The notes: generated by a model from the letters alone, not told the origin. A DNA stretch of 64,000 nucleotides from Petrolisthes cinctipes (GCA_033782935.1 JAWQEG010000279.1:1574001-1638000); one strand, 5' to 3'; positions 48,128 through 62,317 are shown, counted from the stretch's first letter. Numbers and translations: made by a program.

Positions 48128-51049
48128 TCGTTTCTGGGACCCGCAAATATCGAATTTTCGGGTGTTTAGGGCCAGAATTTGAGATATAAACGGGTACAGA
48201 AGATGCATGCACATATCGACTTTTGCGCACCTAAAAGATCGATTTTCAGTATGTTTTGAGCATTTATTTTGAAAATACTCTAACACGGAGTAGGCATGTA
48301 CAGACCGCTTCTGGGACCCCTAAATATCGAATTTTCGGGTGTTTTGGGACTGAATTTGAGATATCGACTTTTTGGCACCTAAAAGATCGATTTTTAGCAT
48401 GTTTTTAGCCTATATTTTGAAAATATTCTAGCACTGAGTAGGCATGTACAGATTGCTTCTGGGACCCCAAAATATTGAATTTTCGGGTGTTTTGAGCCTG
48501 AATTTGAGATATAAAAGGGTACAGAAGATACATGCACATTTTGACTTTGGGCACCAAAAATATCGATTTTCAGCATGTTTTGGGCCTGAATTTTGAAAAT
48601 ACTCTAACACGGAGTAGGCATGTACAGATACCTTCTGGGACCTCTAAATATCGAATTTTCGGGTGGTTTGGGACTGAATTTGAGATATCGATTTTTTGGC
48701 ACCTAAAATGTCGATTTTTAGCATGTTTTTAGCCTATATTTTGAAAATATTCTAGCACTGTCTAGACATGTACAGATTGCTTCTGGGACCCAAAAATATT
48801 GAATTTTCGGGTGTTTTGAGCCTGAATTTGAGATATAAACGGGTACAGAAGATACATGCACATATTGACTTTGGGCATCTAAAATATCGATTTTCAGCAT
48901 GTTTTGGGCCTGTATTTTGAAAATACTTTAACACTGAGTAGGCATGTACAGATTGCTTCTGGGACCCCAAAATATTGAATTTTCGGGTGTTTTGAGCCTG
49001 AATTTGAGATATAAACGGGTACTGAAGATGCATGCACATATCGACTTTTGTGCACCTAAAAGATCGATTTTCAGTATGTTTTGAGCATGTATTTTAAAAA
49101 TACTCTAACACGGAGTAGGCATGTACAGATCGCTTCTGGGACCCCTAAATATCGAATTTTCGGGTGTTTTGGGACTGAATTTGAGATATCGACTTTTTGG
49201 CACCTAAAAGATCGATTTTTAGCATGTTTTTAGCCTATATTTTGAAAATATTCTAGCACTGAGTAGGCATGTACAGATTGCTTCTGGGACCCCAAAATAT
49301 TGAATTTTAGGGTGTTTTGAGCCTGAATTCGAGATATAAACGGGTACAGAAGATACATGCACATATTGACTTTGGGCACCAAAAATATCGATTTTCAGCA
49401 TGTTTTGGGCCTGAATTTTGAAAATACTCTAACACGGAGTAGGCATGTACAGATCGCTTCTGGGACCCCAAAATATCGAATTTTCGGGTGTTTAGGGCCA
49501 GAATTTGAGATATAAACGGGTACAGAAGATGCATGCACATATCGAATTTTGGGCACCTAAAAGATCGATTTTCAGTATGTTTTTTGCCTGTATTTTGAAA
49601 ATACTCTAACACGGAGTAGGCATGTACAGATACCTTCTGGGACCTCTAAATATCGAATTTTCGGGTGTTTTGGGACTGAATTTGATATATCGATTTTTTG
49701 GCACCTAAAATGTCGATTTTTAGCATGTTTTTAGCCTATATTTTGAAAATATTCTAGCACTGTGTAGGCATGTACAGATTGCTTCTGGGACCCCAAAATA
49801 TTGAATTTTCGGGTGTTTTGAGCCTGAATATGAGATATAAACGGGTACAGAAGATACATGCACATATTGACTTTGGGCATCTAAAATATTGATTTTCAGC
49901 ATGTTTTGGGCCTGTATTTTGAAAATACTCTAACACTGAGTAGGCATGTACAGATTGCTTCTGGGACCCCAAAATATTGAATTTTCGGGTGTTTTGAGCC
50001 TGAATTTGAGATATAAACGGGTACTGAAGATGCATGCACATATCGACTTTTGTGCACCTAAAAGATCGATTTTAAGTATTTTTTGAGCATGTATTTTGAA
50101 AATACTCTAACACGGAGTAGGCATGTACAGATCGCTTCTGGGACCCCTAAATATCGAATTTTCGGGTGTTTTGGGACTGAATTTGAGATATCGACTTTTT
50201 GGCACCTAAAAGATCGATTTTTAGCATGTTTTTAGCCTATATTTTGAAAATATTCTAGCACTGAGTAGGCATGTACAGATTGCTTCTGGGACCCCAAAAT
50301 ATTGAATTTTCGGGTGTTTTGAGCCTGAATTTGAGATATAAACCGGTACAGAAGATACATGCACATATTGACTTTTGGCATCTAAAATATCGATTTTTAG
50401 CATGTTTTGGGCCTGTATTTTGAAAATACTCTAACACGGAGTAGGCATGTACAGATTGCTTCTGGGACCCCAAAATATTGAATTTTCGGGTGTTTTGAGC
50501 CTGAATTTGAGATATAAACGGGTACTGAAGATACATGTCCATATCGACTTTTGTGCACCTAAAAGATCGATTTTCAGTATTTTTTGAGCATGTATTTTGA
50601 AAATACTCTAACACGGATTAGGCATGTACAGATCGCTTCTGGGACCCCTAAATATCGAATTTTCGGGTGTTTTGGGACTGAATTTGAGATATCGACTTTT
50701 TGGCACCTAAAAGATCGATTTTTAGCATGTTTTTAGCCTATATTTTGAATATATTCTAGCACTGTACAGATTGCTTCTGGGACCCCAAAATATTGAATTT
50801 TCGGGTGTTTTGAGCCTGAATTCGAGATATAAACGGGTACAGAAGATACATGCACATATTGACTTTGGGCACCAAAAATATCGATTTTCAGCATGTTTTG
50901 GGCCTGAATTTTGAAAATACTCTAACACGGAGTAGGCATGTACAGATCGCTTCTGAGACCCCAAAATATCGAATTTTCGGGTGTTTAGGGCCAGAATTTG
51001 AGATATAAACGGGTACAGAAGATGCATGCACATATCGACTTTTGGGCAC
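48128..51049 (+). repeat. Hexamer-type array segment
   Basis: It alternates trimer types with mostly 501-bp steps (49.22, 49.72 and 50.22 kb) and one 10-bp-deleted Sa near 50762. ACCCGCAAATATCG at 48139 links its first monomer with 24751 and 28413. From about 50.1 kb onwards L1a monomers carry CAGTATTTTTTGAGC (or AAGTATTTTTTGAGC at 50074), a marker that continues into the following macro-repeat. Confidence 0.82.
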
Positions 51050-54000
51050 CTAAAAGATCGATTCTCAGTATGTTTTTGGCCTGTATTTTGAAAATACTCT
51101 AACACGGAGTAGGCATGTACAGATACCTTCTGGGACCTCTAAATATCGGATTTTCGGGTGTTTTGGGACTGAATTTGAGATATCGATTTTTTGGCACCTA
51201 AAATGTCGATTTTTAGCATGTTTTTAACATATATTTTGAAAATATTCTAGCACTGTGTAGGCATGTACAGATTGCTTCTGGGACCCCAAAATATTGAATT
51301 TTCGGGTGTTTTGAGCTTGAATTTGAGATATAAACGGGTACAGAAGATACATGCACATATTGACTTTTGGCATCTAAAATATCGATTTTTAGCATGTTTT
51401 GGGCCTGTATTTTGAAAATACTCTAACACGGAGTAGGCATGTACAGATTGCTTCTGGGACCCCAAAATATTGAATTTTCTGGTGTTTTGAGCCTGAATTT
51501 GAGATATAAACGGGTACTGAAGATGCATGCCCATATCGACTTTTGTGCACCTAAAAGATCGATTTTCAGTATTTTTTGAGCATGTATTTTGAAAATACTC
51601 TAACACGGATTAGGCATGTACAGATCGCTTCTGGGACCCCTAAATATCGAATTTTCGGGTGTTTTGGGACTGAATTTGAGATATAAACGGGTACAGAAGA
51701 TGCATGCACATATCGACTTTTGGGTACCTAAAAGATCGATTTTTAGCATGTTTTTAGCCTATATTTTGAAAATATTCTAGCACTGTCTAGGCATGTACAG
51801 ATTGCTTCTGGGACCCCAAAATATTGAATTTTCGGGTGTTTTGAGCCTGAATTTGAGATATAAACGGGTACAGAAAATACATGCACATATTGACTTTGGG
51901 CATCTAAAATATCGATTTTCAGCATGTTTTGGGCCTGTATTTTGAAAATACTCTAACACTGAGTAGGCATGTACAATTTGCTTCTGGGACCCCAAAATAT
52001 TGAATTTTCGGGTGTTTTGAGCCTGAATTTGAGATATAAACGGGTACTGAAGATGCATGCACATATCGACTTTTGTGCACCTAAAAGATCGATTTTCAGT
52101 ATTTTTTGAGCATGTATTTTGAAAATACTCTAACACGGACAAGGCATGTACAGATCGCTTCTGGGACCCCTAAATATCGAATTTTCGGGTGTTTTGGGAC
52201 TGAATTTGAGATATCGACTTTTTGGCACCTAAAAGAGCGATTTTTAGTATGTTTTTAGCCTATATTTTGAAAATATTCTAGCACTGAGTAGGCATGTACA
52301 GATTGCTTCTGGGACCCCAAAATATTGAATTTTCGGGTGTTTTGAGCCTGAATTTGAGATATAAACGGGTACAGAAGATACATGCACATATTGACTTTGG
52401 GCACCAAAAATATCGATTTTCAGCATGTTTTGGGCCTGAATTTTGAAAATACTCTAACACGGAGTAGGCATGTACAGATCGCTTCTGGGACCCCAAAATA
52501 TCGAATTTTCGGGTGTTTAGGGCCGGAATTTGAGATATAAACGGGTACAGAAGATGCATGCACATATCGACTTTTGGGCACCTAAAAGATCGATTTTCAG
52601 TATGTTTTTGGCCTGTATTTTGAAAATACTCTAACACGGAGTAGGCATGTACAGATACCTTCTGGGACCTCTAAATATCGGATTTTCGGGTGTTTTGGGA
52701 CTGAATTTGAGATATCGATTTTTTGGCACCTAAAATGTCGATTTTTAGCATGTTTTTAGCCTATATTTTGAAAATATTCTAGCACTGTGTAGGCATGTAC
52801 AGATTGCTTCTGGGACCCCAAAATATTGAATTTTCGGGTGTTTTGAGCTTGAATTTGAGATATAAACGGGTACAGAAGATACATGCACATATTGACTTTG
52901 GGCATCTAAAATATCGATATTCAGCATGTTTTGGGCCTGTATTTTGAAAATACTCTAACACTGAGTAGGCATGTACAGATTGCTTCTGGGACCCCAAAAT
53001 ATTGAATTTTCGGGTGTTTTGAGCCTGAATTTGAGATATAAACGGGTACTGAAGATGCATGCACATATCGACTTTTGTGCACCTAAAAGATCGATTTTCA
53101 GTATTTTTTGAGCATGTATTTTGAAAATACTCTAACACGGAGTAGGCATGTACAGATCGCTTCTGGGACCCCTAAATATCGAATTTTCGGGTGTTTTGGG
53201 ACTGAATTTGAGATATCGACTTTTTGGCACCTAAAAGATCGATTTTTAACATGTTTTTAGCCTATATTTTGAAAATATTCTAGCACTGTACAGATTGCTT
53301 CTGGGACCCCAAAATATTGAATTTTCGGGTGTTTTGAGCCTGAATTCGAGATATAAACGGGTACAGAAGATACATGCACATATTGACTTTGGGCACCAAA
53401 AATATCGATTTTCAGCATGTTTTGGGCCTGAATTTTGAAAATACTCTAACACGGAGTAGGCATGTACAGATCGCTTCTGGGACCCCAAAATATCGAATTT
53501 TCGGGTGTTTAGGGCCAGAATTTGAGATATAAACGGGTACAGAAGATGCATGCACATATCGACTTTTGGGCACCTAAAAGATCGATTTTCAGTATGTTTT
53601 TGGCCTGTATTTTGAAAATACTCTAACACGTAGTAGGCATGTACAGATACCTTCTGGGACCTCTAAATATCGAATTTTCGGGTGTTTTGGGACTGAATTT
53701 GAGATATCGATTTTTTGGCACCTAAAATGTCGATTTTTAGCATGTTTTTAGCCTATATTTTGAAAATATTCTAGCACTGTCTAGGCATGTACAGATCGCT
53801 TCTGGGACCCCTAAATATCGAATTTTCGGGTGTTTTGGGACTGAATTTGATATATCGACTTTTTGGCACCTAAAAGATCGATTTTTAGCATGTTTTAGCC
53901 TATATTTTGAAAATATTCTAGCACTGAGTAGGCATGTACAGATGGCTTCTGGGACCCCAAAATATTGAATTTTCGGGTGTTTTGAGCCTGAATTTGAGAT

Positions 54001-56380
54001 ATAAACGGGTACAGAAGATACATGCACATATTGACTTTGGGCACCAAAAATATCGATTTTCAGCATGTTTTGGGCCTGAATTTTGAAAATACTCTAACAC
54101 GGAGTAGGCATGTACAGATACCTTCTGGGACCTCTAAATATCGAATTTTCGGGTGTTTTGGGACTGAATTTGAGATATCGATTTTTTGGCACCTAAAATG
54201 TCGATTTTTAGCATGTTTTTAGCCTATATTTTGAAAATATTCTAGCACTGTGTAGGCTTGTACAGATTGCTTCTGGGACCCCAAAATATTGAATTTTCGG
54301 GTGTTTTGGGCCTGAATTTGAGATATAAACGCGTACAGAAGATACATGCACATATTGACTTTGGGCACCAAAAATATCGATTTTCAGCATGTTTTGGGCC
54401 TGAATTTTGAAAATACTCTAACACGGTGTAGGCATATACAGATCGCTTCTGGGACCCCAAAATATAGAATTTTCGGGTGTTTAGGGCCAGAATTTGAGAT
54501 ATAAACGGGTACAGAAGATGCATGCACATATCGACTTTTGGGCACCTAAAAGATCGATTTTCAGTATGTTTTTGGCCTGTATTTTGAAAATACTCTAACA
54601 CGGAGTAGGCATGTACAGATACCTTCTGGGACCTCTAAATATCGAATTTTAGGGTGTTTTGTGACTGAATTTGAGATATCGATTTTTTGGCACCTAAAAT
54701 GTCGATTTTTAGCATGTTTTTTAGCCTATATTTTGAAAATATTCTAGCACTGTGTAGGCATGTACAGATTGCTTCTGGGACCCCAAAATATTGAATTTTC
54801 GGGTGTTTTGAGCCTGAATTTGAGATATAAACGGGTACAGTAGATACATGCACATATTGACTTTGGGCATCTAAAATATCGATTTTCAGCATGTTTTGGG
54901 CCTGTATTTTGAAAATACTCTAACACTGAGTAGGCATGTACAGATTGCTTCTGGGACCCCAAAATATTGAATTTTCGGGTGTTTTGAGCCTGAATTTGAG
55001 ATATAAACGGGTACTGAAGATGCATGCACATATCGACTTTTGTGCACCTAAAATATCGATTTTCAGTATGTTTTGAGCATGTATTTTGAAAATACTCTAA
55101 CACGGAGTAGGCATGTACAGATCGCTTCTGGGACCCATAAATATCGAATTTTCGGGTGTTTTGGGACTGAATTTGAGATATCGACTTTTTGGCACCTAAA
55201 AGATCGATTTTTAGCATGTTAAATTTTAGCCTATATTTTGAAAATATTCTAGCACTAAGTAGGCATGTACAGATTGATTCTGGGACCCCAAAATATTGAA
55301 TTTTCGGGTGTTTTGAGCCTGAATTTGAGATATAAACGGGTACAGAAGATACATGCACATATTGACTTTGGGCATCTATAATATCGATTTTCAGCATGTT
55401 TTGGGCCTGTATTTTGAAAATACTCTAACACTGAGTAGGCATGTACAGATTGCTTCTGGGACCCCAAAATATTGAATTCTCGGGTGTTTTAAGCCTGAAT
55501 TTGAGATATAAACGGGTACTGAAGATGCATGCACATATCGACTTTTGTGCACCTAAATGATCGATTTTCAGTATGTTTTGAGCATGTATTTTGAAAATAC
55601 TCTAACACGGAGTAGGCATGTACAGATCGCATCTGGGACCCCAAAATATCGAATTTTCGGGTGTTTTGAGCCAGAATTTGAGATATAAACGGGTACAGAA
55701 GATGAATGCACATATCGACTTTTGGGCACCTAAAAGATCGATTTTCAGTATGTTTTTGGCCTGTATTTTGAAAATACTCTAACACGGAGTAGGCATGTAC
55801 AGATACCTTCTGGGACCTCTAAATATCGAATTTTCGGGTGTTTTGGGACGGAATTTGAGATATCGATTTTTTGGCACCTAAAATGTCGATTTTTAGCATG
55901 TTTTTAGCCTATATTTTGAAAATATTCTAGCACTGTGTAGGCATGTACAGATTGCTTCTGGGACCCAAAAATATTGAATTTTCGGGTGTTTTGAGCCTGA
56001 ATTTGAGATATAAACGGTTACTGAAGATGCATGCACATATCGACTTTTGTGCACCTAAAAGATCGATTTTCAGTATTTTTTGAGCATGTATTTTGAAAAT
56101 ACTCTAACACGGAGTAGGCATGTACAGATCGCTTCTGGGACCCCTAAATATCGAATTTTCGGGTGTTTTGGGACTGAATTTGAGATATCGACTTTTTGGC
56201 ACCTAAAAGATCGATTTTTAGCATGTTAAATTTTAGCCTATATTTTGAAAATATTCTAGCACTAAGTAGGCATGTACAGATTGATTCTGGGACCCCAAAA
56301 TATTGAATTTTGGGTGTTTTGAGCCTGAATTTGAGATATAAACGGGTACAGAAGATACATGCACATATTGACTTTGGGCA
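51050..56380 (+). repeat. Macro-repeat copy 1 (about 5332 bp, about 32 monomers)
   Basis: Markers recur in copy 2: TATCGGATTTTCGG (51145 and 52677), TTTAACATATATTTTG (51225), TTTTCTGGTGTTTTG (51476), GCATGCCCATATCG (51525), GGACAAGGCATG (52137), AAAGAGCGATTTTTAG (52230), TGATATATCGAC (53849), ACAGATGGCTTC (53938) and TGTTAAATTTTAGCC (55217 and 56222). The distance is 5332 bp up to about 53785, then 5685, then 6692, then 6868 bp. The steps of 353, 1007 and 176 bp are indels between the copies. An abnormal Sb-Sa join at about 53787 marks loss of L2a plus L1a (353 bp). Confidence 0.88.
55217..55233 (+). repeat. Sa variant with 4-bp insertion (TGTTAAATTTTAGCC)
   Basis: The normal TGTTTTTAGCC is replaced by TGTTAAATTTTAGCC, 4 bp longer. 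The same variant is present near 56222, 60901, 61910 and 63092 and nowhere before 55 kb. It is a convenient lineage tag for the last macro-repeat. Confidence 0.8.
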
Positions 56381-59300
56381 CCTAAAAGATCGATTTTCAG
56401 TATGTTTTTGGCCTGTATTTTGAAAATACTCTAACACGGAGTAGGCATGTACAGATACCTTCTGGGACCTCTAAATATCGGATTTTCGGGTGTTTTGGGA
56501 CTGAATTTGAGATATCGATTTTTTGGCACCTAAAATGTCGATTTTTAGCATGTTTTTAACATATATTTTGAAAATATTCTAGCACTGTGTAGGCATGTAC
56601 AGATTGCTTCTGGGACCCCAAAATATTGAATTTTCGGGTGTTTTGAGCTTGAATTTGAGATATAAACGGGTACAGAAGATACATGCACATATTGACTTTT
56701 GGCATCTAAAATATCGATTTTTAGCATGTTTTGGGCCTGTATTTTGAAAATACTCTAACACGGAGTAGGCATGTACAGATTGCTTCTGGGACCCCAAAAT
56801 ATTGAATTTTCTGGTGTTTTGAGCCTGAATTTGAGATATAAACGGGTACTGAAGATGCATGCCCATATCGACTTTTGTGCACCTAAAAGATCGATTTTCA
56901 GTATTTTTTGAGCATGTATTTTGAAAATACTCTAACACGGATTAGGCATGTACAGATCGCTTCTGGGACCCCTAAATATCGAATTTTCGGGTGTTTTGGG
57001 ACTGAATTTGAGATATAAACGGGTACAGAAGATGCATGCACATATCGACTTTTGGGTACCTAAAAGATCGATTTTTAGCATGTTTTTAGCCTATATTTTG
57101 AAAATATTCTAGCACTGTCTAGGCATGTACAGATTGCTTCTGGGACCCCAAAATATTGAATTTTCGGGTGTTTTGAGCCTGAATTTGAGATATAAACGGG
57201 TAAAGAAAATACATGCACATATTGACTTTGGGCATCTAAAATATCGATTTTCAGCATGTTTTGGGCCTGTATTTTGAAAATACTCTAACACTGAGTAGGC
57301 ATGTACAGATTGCTTCTGGGACCCCAAAATATTGAATTTTCGGGTGTTTTGAGCCTGAATTTGAGATATAAACGGGTACTGAAGATGCATGCACATATCG
57401 ACTTTTGTGCACCTAAAAGATCGATTTTCAGTATTTTTTGAGCATGTATTTTGAAAATACTCTAACACGGACAAGGCATGTACAGATCGCTTCTGGGACC
57501 CCTAAATATCGAATTTTCGGGTGTTTTGGGACTGAATTTGAGATATCGACTTTTTGGCACCTAAAAGAGCGATTTTTAGTATGTTTTTAGCCTATATTTT
57601 GAAAATATTCTAGCACTGAGTAGGCATGTACAGATTGCTTCTGGGACCCCAAAATATTGAATTTTCGGGTGTTTTGAGCCTGAATTTGAGATATAAACGG
57701 GTACAGAAGATACATGCACATATTGACTTTGGGCACCAAAAATATCGATTTTCAGCATGTTTTGGGCCTGAATTTTGAAAATACTCTAACACGGAGTAGG
57801 CATGTACAGATCGCTTCTGGGACCCCAAAATATCGAATTTTCGGGTGTTTAGGGCCGGAATTTGAGATATAAACGGGTACAGAAGATGCATGCACATATC
57901 GACTTTTGGGCACCTAAAAGATCGATTTTCAGTATGTTTTTGGCCTGTATTTTGAAAATACTCTAACACGGAGTAGGCATGTACAGATACTTTCTGGGAC
58001 CTCTAAATATCGGATTTTCGGGTGTTTTGGGACTGAATTTGAGATATCGATTTTTTGGCACCTAAAATGTCGATTTTTAGCATGTTTTTAGCCTATATTT
58101 TGAAAATATTCTAGCACTGTGTAGGCATGTACAGATTGCTTCTGGGACCCCAAAATATTGAATTTTCGGGTGTTTTGAGCTTGAATTTGAGATATAAACG
58201 GGTACAGAAGATACATGCACATATTGACTTTGGGCATCTAAAATATCGATATTCAGCATGTTTTGGGCCTGTATTTTGAAAATACTCTAACACTGAGTAG
58301 GCATGTACAGATTGCTTCTGGGACCCCAAAATATTGAATTTTCGGGTGTTTTGAGCCTGAATTTGAGATATAAACGGGTACTGAAGATGCATGCACATAT
58401 CGACTTTTGTGCACCTAAAAGATCGATTTTCAGTATTTTTTGAGCATGTATTTTGAAAATACTCTAACACGGAGTAGGCATGTACAGATCGCTTCTGGGA
58501 CCCCTAAATATCGAATTTTCGGGTGTTTTGGGACTGAATTTGAGATATCGACTTTTTGGCACCTAAAAGATCGATTTTTAACATGTTTTTAGCCTATATT
58601 TTGAAAATATTCTAGCACTGTACAGATTGCTTCTGGGACCCCAAAATATTGAATTTTCGGGTGTTTTGAGCCTGAATTCGAGATATAAACGGGTACAGAA
58701 GATACATGCACATATTGACTTTGGGCACCAAAAATATCGATTTTCAGCATGTTTTGGGCCTGAATTTTGAAAATACTCTAACACGGAGTAGGCATGTACA
58801 GATCGCTTCTGGGACCCCAAAATATCGAATTTTCGGGTGTTTAGGGCCAGAATTTGAGATATAAACGGGTACAGAAGATGCATGCACATATCGACTTTTG
58901 GGCACCTAAAAGATCGATTTTCAGTATGTTTTTGGCCTGTATTTTGAAAATACTCTAACACGTAATAGGCATGTACAGATACCTTCTGGGACCTCTAAAT
59001 ATCGAATTTTCGGGTGTTTTGGGACTGAATTTGAGATATCGATTTTTTGGCACCTAAAATGTCGATTTTTAGCATGTTTTTAGCCTATATTTTGAAAATA
59101 TTCTAGCACTGTCTAGGCATGTACAGATTGCTTCTGGGACCCCAAAATATTGAATTTTCGGGTGTTTTGAGCCTGAATTTGAGATATAAACGGGTACAGA
59201 AGATACATGCACATATTGACTTTGGGTATCTAAAATATCGATTTTCAGCATGTTTTGGGCCTGTATTTTGAAAATACTCTAACACTGAGTAGGCATGTAC

Positions 59301-60303
59301 AGATTGCTTCTGGGACCCCAAAATATTGAATTTTCGGGTGTTTTGAGCCTGAATTTGAGATATAAACGGGTACTGAAGATGCATGCACATATCGACTTTT
59401 GTGCACCTAAAAGATCGATTTTCAGTATGTTTTGAGCATGTATTTTGAAAATACTCTAACACGGAGTAGGCATGTACAGATCGCTTCTGGGACCCCTAAA
59501 TATCGAATTTTCGGGTGTTTTGGGACTGAATTTGATATATCGACTTTTTGGCACCTAAAAGATCGATTTTTAGCATGTTTTAGCCTATATTTTGAAAATA
59601 TTCTAGCACTGAGTAGGCATGTACAGATGGCTTCTGGGACCCCAAAATATTGAATTTTCGGGTGTTTTGAGCCTGAATTTGAGATATAAACGGGTACAGA
59701 AGATACATGCACATATTGACTTTGGGCACCAAAAATATCGATTTTCAGCATGTTTTGGGCCTGAATTTTGAAAATACTCTAACACGGAGTAGGCATGTAC
59801 AGATACCTTCTGGGACCTCTAAATATCGAATTTTCGGGTGTTTTGGGACTGAATTTGAGATATCGATTTTTTGGCACCTAAAATGTCGATTTTTAGCATG
59901 TTTTTAGCCTATATTTTGAAAATATTCTAGCACTGTGTAGGCTTGTACAGATTGCTTCTGGGACCCCAAAATATTGAATTTTCGGGTGTTTTGGGCCTGA
60001 ATTTGAGATATAAACGCGTACAGAAGATACATGCACATATTGACTTTGGGCACCAAAAATATCGATTTTCAGCATGTTTTGGGCCTGAATTTTGAAAATA
60101 CTCTAACACGGTGTAGGCATATACAGATCGCTTCTGGGACCCCAAAATATCGAATTTTCGGGTGTTTAGGGCCAGAATTTGAGATATAAACGGGTACAGA
60201 AGATGCATGCACATATCGACTTTTGGGCACCTAAAAGATCGATTTTCAGTATGTTTTTGGCCTGTATTTTGAAAATACTCTAACACGGAGTAGGCATGTA
60301 CAG

Positions 60304-61310
60304 ATACCTTCTGGGACCTCTAAATATCGAATTTTAGGGTGTTTTGTGACTGAATTTGAGATATCGATTTTTTGGCACCTAAAATGTCGATTTTTAGCAT
60401 GTTTTTTAGCCTATATTTTGAAAATATTCTAGCACTGTGTAGGCATGTACAGATTGCTTCTGGGACCCCAAAATATTGAATTTTCGGGTGTTTTGAGCCT
60501 GAATTTGAGATATAAACGGGTACAGTAGATACATGCACATATTGACTTTGGGCATCTAAAATATCGATTTTCAGCATGTTTTGGGCCTGTATTTTGAAAA
60601 TACTCTAACACTGAGTAGGCATGTACAGATTGCTTCTGGGACCCCAAAATATTGAATTTTCGGGTGTTTTGAGCCTGAATTTGAGATATAAACGGGTACT
60701 GAAGATGCATGCACATATCGACTTTTGTGCACCTAAAAGATCGATTTTCAGTATGTTTTGAGCATGTATTTTGAAAATACTCTAACACGGAGTAGGCATG
60801 TACAGATCGCTTCTGGGACCCATAAATATCGAATTTTCGGGTGTTTTGGGACTGAATTTGAGATATCGACTTTTTGGCACCTAAAAGATCGATTTTTAGC
60901 ATGTTAAATTTTAGCCTATATTTTGAAAATATTCTAGCACTAAGTAGGCATGTACAGATTGATTCTGGGACCCCAAAATATTGAATTTTCGGGTGTTTTG
61001 AGCCTGAATTTGAGATATAAACGGGTACAGAAGATACATGCACATATTGACTTTGGGCATCTATAATATCGATTTTCAGCATGTTTTGGGCCTGTATTTT
61101 GAAAATACTCTAACACTGAGTAGGCATGTACAGATTGCTTCTGGGACCCCAAAATATTGAATTCTCGGGTGTTTTAAGCCTGAATTTGAGATATAAACGG
61201 GTACTGAAGATGCATGCACATATCGACTTTTGTGCACCTAAATGATCGATTTTCAGTATGTTTTGAGCATGTATTTTGAAAATACTCTAACACGGAGTAG
61301 GCATGTACAG
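60304..61310 (+). repeat. 1007-bp tandem duplication inside macro-repeat copy 2, first unit
   Basis: The unit runs from an Sb monomer start to the next equivalent point and carries TTTTAGGGTGTTTTGTG, GCATGTTTTTTAGCC, ACAGTAGATACATG, GACCCATAAATATCG, TGTTAAATTTTAGCC, GATTGATTCTGG and ATTCTCGGGTG. It is 1002 bp plus 5 bp because of the 1-bp and 4-bp insertions in its Sb and Sa monomers, so it is a hexamer-sized unit. Confidence 0.88.
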
Positions 61311-62317
61311 ATACCTTCTGGGACCTCTAAATATCGAATTTTAGGGTGTTTTGTGACTGAATTTGAGATATCGATTTTTTGGCACCTAAAATGTCGATTT
61401 TTAGCATGTTTTTTAGCCTATATTTTGAAAATATTCTAGCACTGTGTAGGCATGTACAGATTGCTTCTGGGACCCCAAAATATTGAATTTTCGGGTGTTT
61501 TGAGCCTGAATTTGAGATATAAACGGGTACAGTAGATACATGCACATATTGACTTTGGGCATCTAAAATATCGATTTTCAGCATGTTTTGGGCCTGTATT
61601 TTGAAAATACTCTAACACTGAGTAGGCATGTACAGATTGCTTCTGGGACCCCAAAATATTGAATTTTCGGGTGTTTTGAGCCTGAATTTGAGATATAAAC
61701 GGGTACTGAAGATGCATGCACATATCGACTTTTGTGCACCTAAAAGATCGATTTTCAGTATGTTTTGAGCATGTATTTTGAAAATACTCTAACACGGAGT
61801 AGGCATGTACAGATCGCTTCTGGGACCCATAAATATCGAATTTTCGGGTGTTTTGGGACTGAATTTGAGATATCGACTTTTTGGCACCTAAAAGATCGAT
61901 TTTTAGCATGTTAAATTTTAGCCTATATTTTGAAAATATTCTAGCACTAAGTAGGCATGTACAGATTGATTCTGGGACCCCAAAATATTGAATTTTCGGG
62001 TGTTTTGAGCCTGAATTTGAGATATAAACGGGTACAGAAGATACATGCACATATTGACTTTGGGCATCTATAATATCGATTTTCAGCATGTTTTGGGCCT
62101 GTATTTTGAAAATACTCTAACACTGAGTAGGCATGTACAGATTGCTTCTGGGACCCCAAAATATTGAATTCTCGGGTGTTTTAAGCCTGAATTTGAGATA
62201 TAAACGGGTACTGAAGATGCATGCACATATCGACTTTTGTGCACCTAAATGATCGATTTTCAGTATGTTTTGAGCATGTATTTTGAAAATACTCTAACAC
62301 GGAGTAGGCATGTACAG
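61311..62317 (+). repeat. 1007-bp tandem duplication inside macro-repeat copy 2, second unit
   Basis: All markers of the first unit recur 1007 bp later, and I see no clear difference by eye. The single counterpart in copy 1 is at about 54619-55625. Both ends of the duplicated unit fall in the box GGAGTAGGCATGTACAGAT, where GATACC-type and GATCGC-type monomers can be exchanged. Confidence 0.88.

Noticed and set aside
54744..55397. A 217-codon minus-strand open frame, repeated at 60429-61082 and 61436-62089, and about 200 shorter frames of 60-186 codons
   Set aside because: They are translations of the satellite. The same peptide blocks recur in all minus-strand frames, starts and stops depend on monomer indels, and 148- and 176-bp units shift frame. 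Their length comes from the repeat having few stops on that strand, not from selection for a protein.
60304..62317. Treating the near-identical 1007-, 1678- and 5332-bp copies as certain biology
   Set aside because: They could in part be assembly duplications. Scattered private differences argue that the 1678- and 5332-bp copies are real, but the 1007-bp pair looks identical and needs read-level support.
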